From Kushneria marisflavi (GTDB lineage Bacteria > Pseudomonadota > Gammaproteobacteria > Pseudomonadales > Halomonadaceae), in NCBI RefSeq assembly GCF_002157205.1, contig NZ_CP021358.1, positions 1,240,001 to 1,304,000 of the forward strand: a DNA stretch of 64,000 nt, read 5' to 3'. Every line of letters starts with the position of its first letter. Within the stretch, counting starts at the first letter, position 1. A program made the position numbers and the translations under genes. Below the pieces are notes generated by a model that was given only the letters and a program-made list of their open reading frames with translations, ran no database searches and was not told the DNA's origin. Positions 50,077-59,882 of this stretch are shown here, piece after piece.

Positions 50077-50404
50077 CCGAGCTGCCTGTACGGCAGCTCA
50101 GAAGTATGCCTCCATGACGGCTTGTCGAACAGGTCCGTTCGCTGCCGCATAGGCAGCTCAGAAAAAGTCGACCAAGGCCGAGCCCAAGCAGGAAACGTTC
50201 GCTGCCGCATAGGCAGCTCAGAAAATAACCGGCTATGTCTTTAGGGGGTTCATCAAGTTCGCTGCCACATAGGCAGCTCAGAAAAAACCGATCATCGTCG
50301 CCGTCCGTGTCGAAGAGTTCGCTGCCGCATAGGCAGCTCAGAAAAAACCCGCCGCCAAACATCGACATGAGTATTGGTTCGCTGCCGCATAGGCAGCTCG
50401 GAAA
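50077..50404 (+). CRISPR. Short type I-F-like CRISPR array without nearby cas genes
   Basis: Six 28-bp repeats occur at exactly 60-bp spacing (50077, 50137, 50197, 50257, 50317, 50377) with five 32-bp spacers. The consensus is GTTCGCTGCCGCATAGGCAG followed by CTCAGAAA, close to the type I-F repeat recognised by Cas6f (Csy4), with the stem CTGCC / GGCAG and an 8-nt CTCAGAAA handle. Copies at 50257 and 50377 have one change each. The first (50077) is degenerate in its 5' part and loop, but its stem GCTGCC / GGCAGC is kept. Repeat orientation implies transcription on plus. No cas gene and no AT-rich leader are visible in the window. Confidence 0.9.
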
Positions 50405-50543
50405 ACGTCGAGCAGAAGCGGCCCAAACAGCGGCGACGACGATGTATGCGAGGTTAATGCCATCCCTTCGAACAGACGTATTCGGCAGGCGCCAAGCCTC
50501 GAAAGATTAGCCGTGACCGCTCGATATGCCGGAAAGACCCGGG

Positions 50544-51248
50544 TCATTTTTCAAGCGTGTAATCGATCGTGGTGACCACCCGTATTCGTTTGATGTCCGG
50601 GGTATAGCTGTCGAGATCCTCGATCGAAAAATAACCCTGGCTTGCGTTTTTGATGGTACCGACATGGCTGTCGGCATCCCGGGCAAACTGCTGCGCCGCA
50701 CTGCGGGCATCTGCCGTGGCTTCTCCAATCATTTCGGGCTTCAGGGCATCAAGCCCGGTAAAGAGAAACTCGGTGCGATAGTCATAATTGGGCGAAAGCA
50801 CCACGCCCTCACTGACCAGCTCTCCCGTTCGGGGCATTGCCTGCTTGACGCCCTCGACCTTCGGAGTGCGTAAAAGCACCGTTGCTTCCCCCTGATAGCG
50901 CTCATCGGGACGATCGGCACCATAAAGATTGGCGAAGCGGTCGGTGACCTGCGGAGAGGTCACGGTAATGCTGCTTGCGTCGAATCCGCTGCGCGTGAGG
51001 AAGTCCCTGATACGCGTTGACTGCGTCGTCAGCTCACGCTGTAGCGCATCCAGATCGTTGGCCGTCACGGTATAGTGAAGCGGCCAGAGTGCCATATCAG
51101 CCGGCACTTCGCGTTCTGAAAGCCCCTTGACGGTCACGCTGCGTCCAGCATCGCGCCAGGTCTCGGCGGCCTTGCCTATATAGCTGCCGCCCCAGATCAT
51201 GCCCACGGCCAGAAAACTGCCCAGAACAAGGGCACTGCGTATATGCAT
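50544..51248 (-). CDS. SIMPL-domain (DUF541) envelope protein
   Basis: The 234-residue product has an N-terminal anchor or signal (LVLGSFLAVGMIWGGSYIG) followed by the SIMPL/YggE domain, with SVTVKGLSEREVPADMALW at the start of the domain and TTIDYTLEK at the end. Proteins of this family have been linked to oxidative stress tolerance; the exact role is unclear. AGGAGG precedes the ATG at 51248. It lies after katG on the same strand but beyond a terminator. Confidence 0.85.
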   Translation of the reverse strand: MHIRSALVLGSFLAVGMIWGGSYIGKAAETWRDAGRSVTVKGLSEREVPADMALWPLHYTVTANDLDALQRELTTQSTRIRDFLTRSGFDASSITVTSPQVTDRFANLYGADRPDERYQGEATVLLRTPKVEGVKQAMPRTGELVSEGVVLSPNYDYRTEFLFTGLDALKPEMIGEATADARSAAQQFARDADSHVGTIKNASQGYFSIEDLDSYTPDIKRIRVVTTIDYTLEK

Positions 51249-51372
51249 GGTGTTTCCTCCTGACTCGGGCATCGCCCAAGGTGATTTTTTGGCCATCCGA
51301 ACCAACGACGGCGCCTGAGAAAAACGCAACACCTGTATTATTGCCGTTTTTCAGCGGTCTGTATGGCAGCAT

Positions 51373-51400
51373 AAAAAAACCCGGCGCCATCGGCGCCGGG
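51373..51400 (-). terminator. Intrinsic terminator after katG
   Basis: On minus, CCCGGCGCC / GGCGCCGGG (9 bp, 3-nt loop) is followed by seven T residues, 35 nt after the katG stop. Confidence 0.93.
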
Positions 51401-51434
51401 TATCGTTTGACATCGTTTCGCCTGAAAGGCGAGC

Positions 51435-53723
51435 TTAGACGTCGAAGCGGTCGTGCATCATGACCTTGTTCCAGGCCGCTGCGAAGTCACGCACGAGCTT
51501 CTCGTGACCGCCCTTCTGGGCGTAGAACTCGGCGAGCTGACGCAGCTGGGAATTGGCACCGAAGATCAAATCACAGCGGGTCGCCTTGAACTTCGTCTCG
51601 CCTGACTGGCGATCATTGAGCGTAAATTCCAGCCCTTCCGAATCCACCTTCTTCCACTCGAAATCGGGTGAAGTCAGATTGAGGAAGAAGTCGTTGGTCA
51701 ATACCCCCGGACGATCCGTGAACACGCCGTGCTGTTGATAGGCGCCCTTCGCGTTGACGTCGAGCACGCGCAGGCCGCCCACCAGTGCGGTCCATTCCGG
51801 CGCGGACAGCCCCAGCAGTGCCGCGCGGTCCATGAAGATCTCTTCCGGCGAGACGTTGTAGGTGATGTCATCGCGATGGAAGTTACGGAAACCATCAGAG
51901 ACCGGCTCGAGCCAGCGGAAGGTCTGCTCATCGGTCTGTTCGGCGGTTGCGTCGTTGCGGCCCGGCGTAAAGGGCACTTCAACGTTAACACCAGCATCGC
52001 TGGCCGCCTTTTCAACTGCCGCACAGCCACCCAGCACGATCAGGTCCGCCAGTGAGACCTTCTTGTTGCCACTCTGGGCACCATCGAAGTCGCGCTTGAT
52101 GCCTTCCAGCACGCCGAGGACCTTTGACAGATCGCTCGGATTGTTGACCGGCCAGTCCTTCATCGGTGCCAGACGGATACGGGCACCATCAGCACCGCCG
52201 CGCTTGTCGGACGTACGGAAGGTCGAGGCCGAGCCCCATGCCACGGCCGCCAGCTGGGAAACGCTCACGTCGCTGTCGAGAATGCGACGCTTGAGATCGG
52301 CAATGTCACCGGCATCGACGAGTTCAAAGTCGACGGCGGGAATCGGGTCCTGCCAGATCAGATCTTCCTGCGGGACTTCCGGGCCGAGATAACGCGCCTT
52401 CGGACCCATGTCGCGGTGGGTCAGCTTGTACCAGGCGCGCGAGAAGGCGTCGGTGAAGTAGTCAAAATCGTTGAGAAATTTCTCGCAGATCCTGCGATAG
52501 GACGGATCGACCTTCAGGGCGATGTCGGAGGTCATCATCATCAGCGGATGATCAACGCCTTCAAGGTGTGCATCTGGCGTGCGCGGGGCGTTCTTGTCGA
52601 CAGGGGTCCACTGCAGGGCGCCTGCAGGGCTGCGCGTCTGCTCCCACTCGAAGTTGAACAGGTTCTCGAGATAGCTGTTGTCCCACTGGATCGGGTTCTG
52701 CGTCCAAGAGCCTTCGATCCCGTTGGTCATGGTGTCTTCAGCATTGCCCTTGCCACGCGGGTTATGCCAGCCAAGCCCTTGGGCTTCCATCGGCGCGCCT
52801 TCAGGCGCAAAGCCGATCTGATCCGGCGGGGTCATGCCGTGAGACTTGCCGAAGGCGTGACCACCGGCGATCAACGCCACGGTCTCTTCATCGTTCATGG
52901 CCATGCGGCCGAAGGTAATACGGATATCTGCTGCGGAATCTTCCGGCACACCCTTTTTGGCCGAACCTTCCGGATCGACGTAGATCAGGTTGGAATTCGA
53001 TGCTGCCAGCGGCGCTTCCAGATCATAGCGCTCATCCCCTGCTTCGCCTGTCCAGCGCAGATCGCGATTGACCATCTGATCGGGATGACCTTCGAACGGA
53101 CCATGCGGGGCATCTTCGATCTTCTTGCCATACCAGGATTCGGGGCCCCAGTAGGTCAGGTTATCCGGCTCCCAGGCATCGATACGGCCGCCGGCAAAAC
53201 CAAAGGTCGGAAAGCCCATGATCTCCAGCGAGCAGTTGCCGGTGAGTACGATCAGATCCGCCCAGGACAGCGCCGCCCCGTATTTCTGCTTGATCGGCCA
53301 CAAAAGACGCCGTGACTTGTCAACGTTGCCGTTGTCCCACCAGCTGTTGATCGGTGCAAAGCGCTGCATGGCTTCACCGGCACCGCCGCGACCATCAGCG
53401 ATGCGATAGGTCCCTGCGGAGTGCCACGCCATGCGGATCATCTGGGGGCCGTAATTGCCATAATCCGAAGGCCACCAGTCCTGCGAGGAGGTCAGCAGGG
53501 CCTTGATGTCCTTTTTGACTTCGGCCAGATCCAGCTGATTGAAGGCCTCGGCGTAGTTAAACCCCTCATCGTGCGGGTTGGCCTCGCGCGGGTCCTGATG
53601 CAGCAGCTCTACCTTGAGCCGGTTGGGCCACCAGTGGTCGGTGGTCGGCTCGGAACCGGCAGCGCCACCCACCGAATTGCCAGCGAACGGGCACTTGCCA
53701 GTGATCTTTATCTCTTCGCTCAT
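51435..53723 (-). CDS. katG: Catalase-peroxidase
   Basis: KatG is a haem enzyme that removes hydrogen peroxide. The ATG at 53723 gives 762 residues. The distal site is [13 protein letters not shown] (Arg97, Trp100, His101); YVDPEGS supplies the Tyr of the Met-Tyr-Trp adduct; [11 protein letters not shown] supplies the proximal His. The second, non-haem half is complete. The upstream frame to 53777 is less likely; AGGA precedes 53723. No OxyR site was identified by eye. Confidence 0.96.
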   Translation of the reverse strand: MSEEIKITGKCPFAGNSVGGAAGSEPTTDHWWPNRLKVELLHQDPREANPHDEGFNYAEAFNQLDLAEVKKDIKALLTSSQDWWPSDYGNYGPQMIRMAWHSAGTYRIADGRGGAGEAMQRFAPINSWWDNGNVDKSRRLLWPIKQKYGAALSWADLIVLTGNCSLEIMGFPTFGFAGGRIDAWEPDNLTYWGPESWYGKKIEDAPHGPFEGHPDQMVNRDLRWTGEAGDERYDLEAPLAASNSNLIYVDPEGSAKKGVPEDSAADIRITFGRMAMNDEETVALIAGGHAFGKSHGMTPPDQIGFAPEGAPMEAQGLGWHNPRGKGNAEDTMTNGIEGSWTQNPIQWDNSYLENLFNFEWEQTRSPAGALQWTPVDKNAPRTPDAHLEGVDHPLMMMTSDIALKVDPSYRRICEKFLNDFDYFTDAFSRAWYKLTHRDMGPKARYLGPEVPQEDLIWQDPIPAVDFELVDAGDIADLKRRILDSDVSVSQLAAVAWGSASTFRTSDKRGGADGARIRLAPMKDWPVNNPSDLSKVLGVLEGIKRDFDGAQSGNKKVSLADLIVLGGCAAVEKAASDAGVNVEVPFTPGRNDATAEQTDEQTFRWLEPVSDGFRNFHRDDITYNVSPEEIFMDRAALLGLSAPEWTALVGGLRVLDVNAKGAYQQHGVFTDRPGVLTNDFFLNLTSPDFEWKKVDSEGLEFTLNDRQSGETKFKATRCDLIFGANSQLRQLAEFYAQKGGHEKLVRDFAAAWNKVMMHDRFDV

Positions 53724-54133
53724 GCTGTACGTCCTTTCCTTATTGATTCGACTTCCGCTGCCTCTTGTCGATGTCAACGGCGCCTGACCGCACGTCCGAT
53801 GAATCAGGGCGTTAGTACTGTTGTCGCATACAACCTGGCATCAACGTCAAAATACAAACATAGATTAATTACAATGAAATGTGCGTCCACGCCGATGATT
53901 TCTCCCTAACACCCTGTTTGGCCTTGTCTATGCCGCCATTTTGACCAATATCTGGCCGCCCTCATTAGCGCTGCCCCTATCAGGGCAACCGCTCGCTGAC
54001 AGGACGTTCAGGCCTCGCTTTTTCATCGAGCAATGCTTATATAAACCCTCAACTTAATTGCTCAACTGCCGATAGCACTGCCTGAATCGTGACACTTCGT
54101 TGCGTGCCCATACCCCTTGAGCAGGCGCCATCC
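53724..54133. other. Intergenic region between katG and the PilZ/HD-GYP gene
   Basis: A 410-bp divergent region with an AT-rich middle (about 53840-53880 and 54035-54065). It should hold the katG promoter and that of the c-di-GMP protein. No gene or known operator was recognised. Confidence 0.5.
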
Positions 54134-55858
54134 ATGGACACCGTTGAGGCAGAGGATCTGCCAAAGATCGAAATTCGCGATCTCGAGCATATTGCAGGCA
54201 TCATTGACGCACTGAGCTATCACACTCACGCGCTGTCCATCAGCGTGGGGGAATCCTCAATATGCTGCCCTGTCACGCTTCGAGGGATAGATCATGAACA
54301 AAAGGTCGTATCTCTCTCCCTGCTCGACGCCCAGAGTCTGGAGGCCGCCGACGTTGTCGATCAATCGCTGACGCTGATGGCCGAAAGCGATAGCGAAACG
54401 ATTCGCCTTGAAGCCATGATGGCACTTGAGGTGGTGCGCAAAAACGATCTGCTCAACCTCCGATGTTCGCTGCCACAGACGCTGCATACCACGGCCAAAC
54501 GCAACAGTACACGCGTGTTCCTCTCACAGGGCATGAAGGTTGGCGTGGCAATCACCCTGTATGAGAATCAGCCCTCCATTGCCGGACACCTGCGCAATAT
54601 TTCCATTGGTGGAGCGCTGCTGGAAATCCCTCTGGCAGCCAGCGCCCCGCTCAAGATGGAGGAGTTCATAGCTCGACTCGAGCTGTCTTTCCCCAACGGT
54701 GAGCAGTTCATCACCATGGCGCAGATTCGCCACGTCAACCCGGCCGGTCGATCGCACTTTGCCGCCATTGGCGTGAGTTTTATCAATGCCGACCGGGCCC
54801 ACGAGCAGCGGCTGATATACCTGGTCAATGAGACAGAGCGGGAGGCGGTTTATCGTAACGGTGAAGGTGGCCGCATGAGCTTTCCCTCGCCGCTTTATTC
54901 CTCCAACGAGCCCGGTTACAAACGCAGTGCACGGCGCCACCGCCACAAGCCTCAGCCGACCCCCATGGTGGCGGCTTTGCTTGAGGTCACTCGTCAGCTG
55001 CATATCTTTTTGCTGGCACTGCAGAATCAGCGACCGTTACCAGCAAAATGCCTGCTTGGCAGCGCCGATACGCTGCTGACACTGCTGCAACGACAGCGTC
55101 AGACCCTTTTTTACGCCCTGCATTGCCTGAATCAGGAGCCGGCCTGGGTGCAGCACTCTCTAAACGTGGCCGTACGGCTGGGGGATCTTGTCTCAAGTGA
55201 CCCAGAGCACGCCCACAAGGCCCGCGAAGTGGTAGTCGCTGCGCTTGCTCATGATATGGGCAAGCTGATGCTGGTCGATGACACCCTGCCCTCCATTGAA
55301 GGGCAGCTCAATACCCACCAGCGCGACCACCTTCGCAGCCACGTTGCCATACTGCAGGACGCCCTTGAGGGGGCCGACTGGCTGACGCCCATCATGCACC
55401 ACGAGGTGATCGGCTGTATCAACGAGCGCCTGGACGGCAGCGGCTATCCGAAGGCGCTCAAGGGTGAGGCGCTCTCACCGATTGCCCGCATGGCAGCCGT
55501 TGTGGATACCGTCGATGCCATGACGCGCACACGCGGCGACCGGCCGGGCAAGACGGCCATCGAAGCCTATCGCTATCTCTATCACCGCCCAGGGCGCTTC
55601 GATAAACACTGGGTGACGCGTTATATCCAGCGCCACGGCTTTTATCCGATCGGCAGTCTGGTGAAGTTTTCCGGTGGCTTTCTGGCCTGGGTGATGGAGC
55701 TCGACGACAGCGGCCAGCCCCAGCGCGTACGTGTGGTGCGCAACCTGAGCCGTGAGGGGCGTACCATGAATGACATTCTGAGTCGGGTCGATTTTGCCCA
55801 GCTTGGAAAGCTGGATGGATTGATGCGTCCCGAGGGTTTTGGTCTGACACCGCACTGA
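54134..55858 (+). CDS. YcgR-N / PilZ / HD-GYP fusion protein
   Basis: A cytoplasmic c-di-GMP protein of 574 residues. The first 110 residues resemble the YcgR N-terminal fold. A PilZ domain follows, with KRNSTRVFL and NISIGGALLEI (RxxxR and [DN]xSxxG-like c-di-GMP binding). The C-terminal half is HD-GYP: VVAALAHDMGKLMLVDD, then HHEVIGCINERLDGSGYPKA. Canonical HD-GYP has HHE-x2-DGxGYP; here nine residues separate HHE and DGSGYP. The ATG at 54134 with AGG upstream is preferred over the GTG at 54089. It likely couples c-di-GMP sensing with degradation if active. Confidence 0.85.
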   Translation: MDTVEAEDLPKIEIRDLEHIAGIIDALSYHTHALSISVGESSICCPVTLRGIDHEQKVVSLSLLDAQSLEAADVVDQSLTLMAESDSETIRLEAMMALEVVRKNDLLNLRCSLPQTLHTTAKRNSTRVFLSQGMKVGVAITLYENQPSIAGHLRNISIGGALLEIPLAASAPLKMEEFIARLELSFPNGEQFITMAQIRHVNPAGRSHFAAIGVSFINADRAHEQRLIYLVNETEREAVYRNGEGGRMSFPSPLYSSNEPGYKRSARRHRHKPQPTPMVAALLEVTRQLHIFLLALQNQRPLPAKCLLGSADTLLTLLQRQRQTLFYALHCLNQEPAWVQHSLNVAVRLGDLVSSDPEHAHKAREVVVAALAHDMGKLMLVDDTLPSIEGQLNTHQRDHLRSHVAILQDALEGADWLTPIMHHEVIGCINERLDGSGYPKALKGEALSPIARMAAVVDTVDAMTRTRGDRPGKTAIEAYRYLYHRPGRFDKHWVTRYIQRHGFYPIGSLVKFSGGFLAWVMELDDSGQPQRVRVVRNLSREGRTMNDILSRVDFAQLGKLDGLMRPEGFGLTPH

Positions 55859-55863
55859 CGACG

Positions 55864-56766
55864 TCAGTCGCGCTCAAGCGGTACCGGCGGCGTCAGGGGC
55901 TGATCGAGAAAGCGATCACGCAGCCAGCTGCCGGCGACCCCGAGCCCCCGGCTGGCATGCCAGCCCAGTTCCAGCGCGACCCAGCGTTCAAGCGCCGGAA
56001 CCGTGAGCGTCACCAGGGATGGCCGCGCCGGTGACGCCGCAATCACATGGTCGGACATCAGCGTCCAGCCAACGCCGTGCTTGACCAGCTCCAGCATCAC
56101 GAAATGGCTTTCGACCCACCATACATCCGCCCCCACACGCTCGGCGCGCCTCGAACCGGGCTGATCACGGGTGGCCACGATTAGCTGACGATGCTGCCTC
56201 AGATCCTCCAGCGTCACGTCGTCCCTGTCGGCCAGTGGATGGTGCTGACCGCAGACCAGGCGCAGCGGCACACGCCCCAGCGGGCGGGATTCAAGTGTCG
56301 GAAAGAGTGGCTGCGGGCGACAGATCACGCCCAGATCCGCCTGCCCCGACTCCAGCATGCGCCCGACATCTTCCAGCAATGGAAAGTGCATTTCGATCTC
56401 GACGCCTGGAAACTGACGAGCAAAGTCCTGCATCAGTGCACCGATCAGATGCTCGGGGTAGAACTCATCAATGGCCAGGCTCAGCCGTGGCTCAATATGG
56501 GCCTCCAGACGCCGCGCCACGCCGAGAAAACGCTCACGTCGGGCCAGCACCCCTCTGGCCTCCTCTACCATGCGCGTCCCGTTGGCCGTCAGCACCGGAA
56601 GCCGAGCACTGCGATCAAACAGGGTCAATCCCAGATCCAGCTCCAGATTGGCCACGTGCGTGCTGACCAGCGACTGCGCCTTGCCCAGCCGCCGTGCCGC
56701 GGCCGAGAACGAGCCGGTGTCGGCAGTGGCCACCAGCGCATTGAGCTGTTCAAGACTTGGGCTCAT
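55864..56766 (-). CDS. LysR-family transcriptional regulator
   Basis: The 300-residue regulator has an N-terminal helix-turn-helix (ALVATADTGSFSAAARRLGK then AQSLVSTHVANLE) and a periplasmic-binding-type effector domain. The start at 56766 has CGGGAG upstream. It is divergent from the PACE efflux gene, the usual arrangement for these pairs. Confidence 0.93.
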   Translation of the reverse strand: MSPSLEQLNALVATADTGSFSAAARRLGKAQSLVSTHVANLELDLGLTLFDRSARLPVLTANGTRMVEEARGVLARRERFLGVARRLEAHIEPRLSLAIDEFYPEHLIGALMQDFARQFPGVEIEMHFPLLEDVGRMLESGQADLGVICRPQPLFPTLESRPLGRVPLRLVCGQHHPLADRDDVTLEDLRQHRQLIVATRDQPGSRRAERVGADVWWVESHFVMLELVKHGVGWTLMSDHVIAASPARPSLVTLTVPALERWVALELGWHASRGLGVAGSWLRDRFLDQPLTPPVPLERD

Positions 56767-56796
56767 GAGAGACTCCCGATAAGACATTGGCGACCG

Positions 56797-56819
56797 ATCC
56801 ATCTCTCAAACAGATGGAT
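56797..56819. promoter_or_regulatory. LysR-type operator between regulator and PACE gene
   Basis: ATCCATCT-N7-AGATGGAT is a perfect 8-bp inverted repeat and includes the T-N11-A pattern of LysR-type sites. It lies in the divergent promoter region. Confidence 0.7.
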
Positions 56820-56884
56820 TCCAACTTGGGTTTGGCACTTTCATGAATGATAGTGCGTGGTAACACCGACCGGAAGCTTTCACC

Positions 56885-57328
56885 ATGCGTACCACTCCTG
56901 ACCGTATTCGCCACACGGTGATGTTTGAAATCATCGGCCTTTTGATTGTCATGCCGCTGGGCCATCTGCTTTTTGACTTGAGTGTCAGTCATATGGGCAT
57001 GGTGGGCGTCATCAGTGCCGTAGTCGCCACGCTCTGGAACTATGTCTATAACCTGGGGGTGGATCACGCTCTGCTGCGCCTGCGAGGCGATGTACGCAAG
57101 ACGGTCATCATGCGTGTTTTTCACGCCATCTGCTTCGAACTGGGTCTGATCTGTGTGCTACTGCCACTGATCGCGCTGTACCTGAGTCAAACCCTTGCCG
57201 AGACGGCACCGCTGGTGACTTCGCTGGCGCTCTTTTATGTGGTTTATGCCTTTGTCTTCAACTGGCTCTACGACATCGTCTTTCCCATTCCGGCATCACG
57301 CGAATCCAGTGCCTCGGCTGGCGCCTGA
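56885..57328 (+). CDS. PACE-family (AceI-like) efflux protein
   Basis: The 147-residue product has four membrane helices in two BTP repeats, with RIRHTVMFEIIGLLIVMPLG in the first (conserved Glu in helix 1) and KTVIMRVFHAICFELGL in the second. PACE proteins export chlorhexidine and short polyamines with protons. The divergent LysR regulator resembles AceR/AceI pairs. Confidence 0.88.
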   Translation: MRTTPDRIRHTVMFEIIGLLIVMPLGHLLFDLSVSHMGMVGVISAVVATLWNYVYNLGVDHALLRLRGDVRKTVIMRVFHAICFELGLICVLLPLIALYLSQTLAETAPLVTSLALFYVVYAFVFNWLYDIVFPIPASRESSASAGA

Positions 57329-57350
57329 GCGAAGCAGGCGGTTGACCATT

Positions 57351-57370
57351 TTGTTATAAAGTAACATTAT
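57351..57370. promoter_or_regulatory. Zur-like box before first COG0523 gene
   Basis: TTGTTATAAAGTAACATTAT resembles the Zur consensus TGTTATANTATAACA (inverted GTTA / TAAC). It lies 37 bp before the start of the GTPase at 57407. Confidence 0.6.
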
Positions 57371-57406
57371 TGACCGTCAACACCGCCGCTTTCCTTCAGG
57401 CCATAC

Positions 57407-58528
57407 ATGTCCTATTTCGATACCTCTTCACCGTCGGCGCGACGCATCCCGGTCACACTGCTGACCGGCTTTCTGGGCAGCGGCAAGACCACGTTGCTCA
57501 ATCAGCTGGTTCAGCAGCCGAGCATGTCGCGGGCACTGGTCATCATCAACGAATTCGGCGAGATCGGACTCGACCATCAACTTTTCTCCGCCAGCACCGA
57601 TGGCGAGCAGATCGAGCTCAGCAATGGCTGTATCTGCTGTTCGATCCGTACCGATCTGGCAAAAACGCTTGCGGAAGCGGTATGGCGATTTTCGCGCGAG
57701 GGCAAACGTCAGTTTGACCGGCTGATTATCGAGACCACGGGGCTGGCCGACCCTGCCCCCATCGTCCATACCCTGATGAGCGAAACCCGGGTCGCGCGCC
57801 ACTACGCCCTCGATGGCATCGTCACGACGATGGACGCCGTCAGCGGCAGTACGACGCTGGATCGCCACGAAGAGGCCCTGCGTCAGGCCGCCATGGCAGA
57901 CATGCTACTGATCACCAAGCAGGATGTGGCGTCAAAAGAACAGCTGGATGCCCTGTGCCACCGGCTCTCAGCGATCAACCCGAGTGCAACACAAAAGCTT
58001 TTGGATCACGGCCGGATCGACGCCGATGCCCTGCTGGGCCTGGGGCCAGAAGACATGGAGGCGCGTAGCGCTGATATTCAGCGCTGGCTGGGAGAAGCCT
58101 CCTCGGAGGCAAGCGTTGCGCACTCGCCCACCCTTTCTCCCCATGCCCTGTTTGCCAGCGTCGAGAAAGCCGGGGTACAGGCCGGCATGATGCCGGCACC
58201 GCCACGGCCCGATCCCAACCGCCACGACGATCATATCCGCGCACACTGCTTTGTGTTCGAGCGCCCGATCAGGGCCTCGCGGCTGGAAGCATGGCTGTCA
58301 CTGGTGACCAGCCTCATGGGCCACGACATGCTGCGCATCAAGGGCATGCTGGACATCGAAGGTCGCGACCGACCGCTGGTCATTCATGGCGTACAGCATC
58401 TCTTCCACCCACCGGTCGAACTCGAGGCGTGGCCCGGCGGTGAGCGCTTCTCTCGACTGATCTTCATCACCCGCGATATTCCAAGAGAGACACTTGAAAT
58501 GACGCTGGGCGACTTTCTCGATAACTGA
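57407..58528 (+). CDS. COG0523 (CobW-like) G3E-family metal GTPase
   Basis: A 373-residue GTPase with Walker A LTGFLGSGKTTLLNQL, the metal-binding GCICC motif, ETTGLADPAPI and TKQD (guanine recognition), plus a CobW C-terminal domain with a His-rich segment (PDPNRHDDHIRAH). COG0523 proteins insert or traffic zinc and other metals; the Zur-like box upstream points to zinc rather than cobalt. A second member follows. Confidence 0.9.
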   Translation: MSYFDTSSPSARRIPVTLLTGFLGSGKTTLLNQLVQQPSMSRALVIINEFGEIGLDHQLFSASTDGEQIELSNGCICCSIRTDLAKTLAEAVWRFSREGKRQFDRLIIETTGLADPAPIVHTLMSETRVARHYALDGIVTTMDAVSGSTTLDRHEEALRQAAMADMLLITKQDVASKEQLDALCHRLSAINPSATQKLLDHGRIDADALLGLGPEDMEARSADIQRWLGEASSEASVAHSPTLSPHALFASVEKAGVQAGMMPAPPRPDPNRHDDHIRAHCFVFERPIRASRLEAWLSLVTSLMGHDMLRIKGMLDIEGRDRPLVIHGVQHLFHPPVELEAWPGGERFSRLIFITRDIPRETLEMTLGDFLDN

Positions 58529-58589
58529 TCTGCCCTGACGACGCGCTCACCTCACGGGGCGCGTCGACCTGGAAGATTGCATCTCCTTT

Positions 58590-58611
58590 AAATGTTACGA
58601 TATATCATTAC
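58590..58611. promoter_or_regulatory. Zur-like box before second COG0523 gene
   Basis: AAATGTTACGATATATCATT then AC matches the Zur pattern AATGTTATAATATAACATT, keeping the AATG / CATT arms. It lies 12 bp before the ATG at 58623, over the likely promoter, and suggests zinc repression. Confidence 0.7.
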
Positions 58612-58622
58612 GAGATACTGAC

Positions 58623-59840
58623 ATGACCACAAAAGCTTCAGACGACCGGCTTCCGGTCACGATTCTTTCGGGATTTCTGGGGGCCGGCAAGACCACCCTG
58701 CTCAACCGACTTCTGGCCAATCGGGACAATCGAAAAGTCGCTGTCATCGTCAATGACATGTCAGAGGTCAATATCGATGCCGAGCTGTTGCGGGGTGGAG
58801 ACAACAGCCTCTCGCGCACGGAAGAGACCATGGTGGAGATGTCCAACGGCTGCATCTGCTGCACCCTGCGTGGAGACCTGATCGAGGAGGTCAGCCGTCT
58901 GGCAGGAGAAGGCCGCTTTGACGCGCTGGTAATCGAATCCACCGGCATTTCGGAGCCGCTGCCGGTAGCGGCCACGTTTGATTTTCGCGACGAGTCGGGA
59001 TTTTCACTGGCCGATATCGCCCGCATTGATGCCATGATCACGGTCGTGGATGCGGCCAGCCTGCTCAAGGACTACGCCTCGACCGAGTTCCTGCAGGATA
59101 GAGGCGAGGTCAACGGCGAGGCGGATACCCGTACACTGGTCGATCTGATGGTCGATCAGATCGAGTTCGCCGATCGCATCATTCTCAACAAGATCAGCGA
59201 TGCTTCCCCGGCCGCACAGGTTTCAGTGCGCGAGATCATCAAAAGCCTCAACGGCGGGGCCGATGTCATCGAAACCGACTACGCCGACGTGGCGATCGAT
59301 CAGCTGCTTGATACTAGACTTTATGACCCGGAGCGCTCCCATCAGCATCCACTCTGGTTTCGTGAGCTCAACGAGTTCGACACTCATGTACCGGAGAGCG
59401 AAGAGTACGGCATCAAGAGCTTCGCATTCCGCGCCCGGCGGCCCTTTCACCCGCAGATGCTCGATGACTTTATCAAGAACCATGCGCTCTGGACCGGCGT
59501 GGTTCGTGCCAAGGGACTGTTCTGGCTGGCCACGCGTCCCGACCACGTAGGCGTCATGAGCCAGGCCGGTGCCTTCATTCGTACCGAACGCTACGGCTAC
59601 TGGTGGGCAGGCATGCCGCAGTCGCGCTGGCCGGACGACCCGCACTGGCGAGAGGTCATGGATCGCTACTGGGACACGCAGTATGGTGATCGACGCACCG
59701 AACTGGTCTTTATCGGCCAGCATATGGATGAACATGCTATCCGCTCGGCACTGGAAAGCTGCCTGATCGAGCTCCCCCATAATGTGCCCATTTCAGAGGC
59801 AACGGCCGGGCTTCGTGATCCCTTCCCGGCCTGGGACTGA
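58623..59840 (+). CDS. COG0523 (ZagA/YciC-like) G3E-family metal GTPase
   Basis: The 405-residue GTPase has [19 protein letters not shown] (Walker A), [18 protein letters not shown] (metal motif), [20 protein letters not shown], and a large C-terminal domain with [14 protein letters not shown] typical of the ZagA/YciC branch. It is thought to support zinc-dependent enzymes during zinc limitation. The two COG0523 genes are different branches, not recent duplicates. Confidence 0.9.
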   Translation: MTTKASDDRLPVTILSGFLGAGKTTLLNRLLANRDNRKVAVIVNDMSEVNIDAELLRGGDNSLSRTEETMVEMSNGCICCTLRGDLIEEVSRLAGEGRFDALVIESTGISEPLPVAATFDFRDESGFSLADIARIDAMITVVDAASLLKDYASTEFLQDRGEVNGEADTRTLVDLMVDQIEFADRIILNKISDASPAAQVSVREIIKSLNGGADVIETDYADVAIDQLLDTRLYDPERSHQHPLWFRELNEFDTHVPESEEYGIKSFAFRARRPFHPQMLDDFIKNHALWTGVVRAKGLFWLATRPDHVGVMSQAGAFIRTERYGYWWAGMPQSRWPDDPHWREVMDRYWDTQYGDRRTELVFIGQHMDEHAIRSALESCLIELPHNVPISEATAGLRDPFPAWD

Positions 59841-59882
59841 GGCAGCATACCCCGCACGCAGGCCAGATCGCGCGCGGGCAGA

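Noticed and set aside
50066..50368. A 100-codon minus-strand frame with a 20-residue periodic protein (FLSCLCGSE repeats)
   Set aside because: The periodicity comes from the 60-bp CRISPR repeat-spacer unit being divisible by three; it is not a protein repeat.
50077..50404. Link of the CRISPR array to a Tn7-like CAST element
   Set aside because: No tnsA-D, tniQ or cas genes in the window; the repeat alone is not evidence.
58539..58566. CGACGCGC / GCGCGTCG hairpin after the first COG0523 gene as a terminator
   Set aside because: Stem is good but there is no T-tract; left uncalled.
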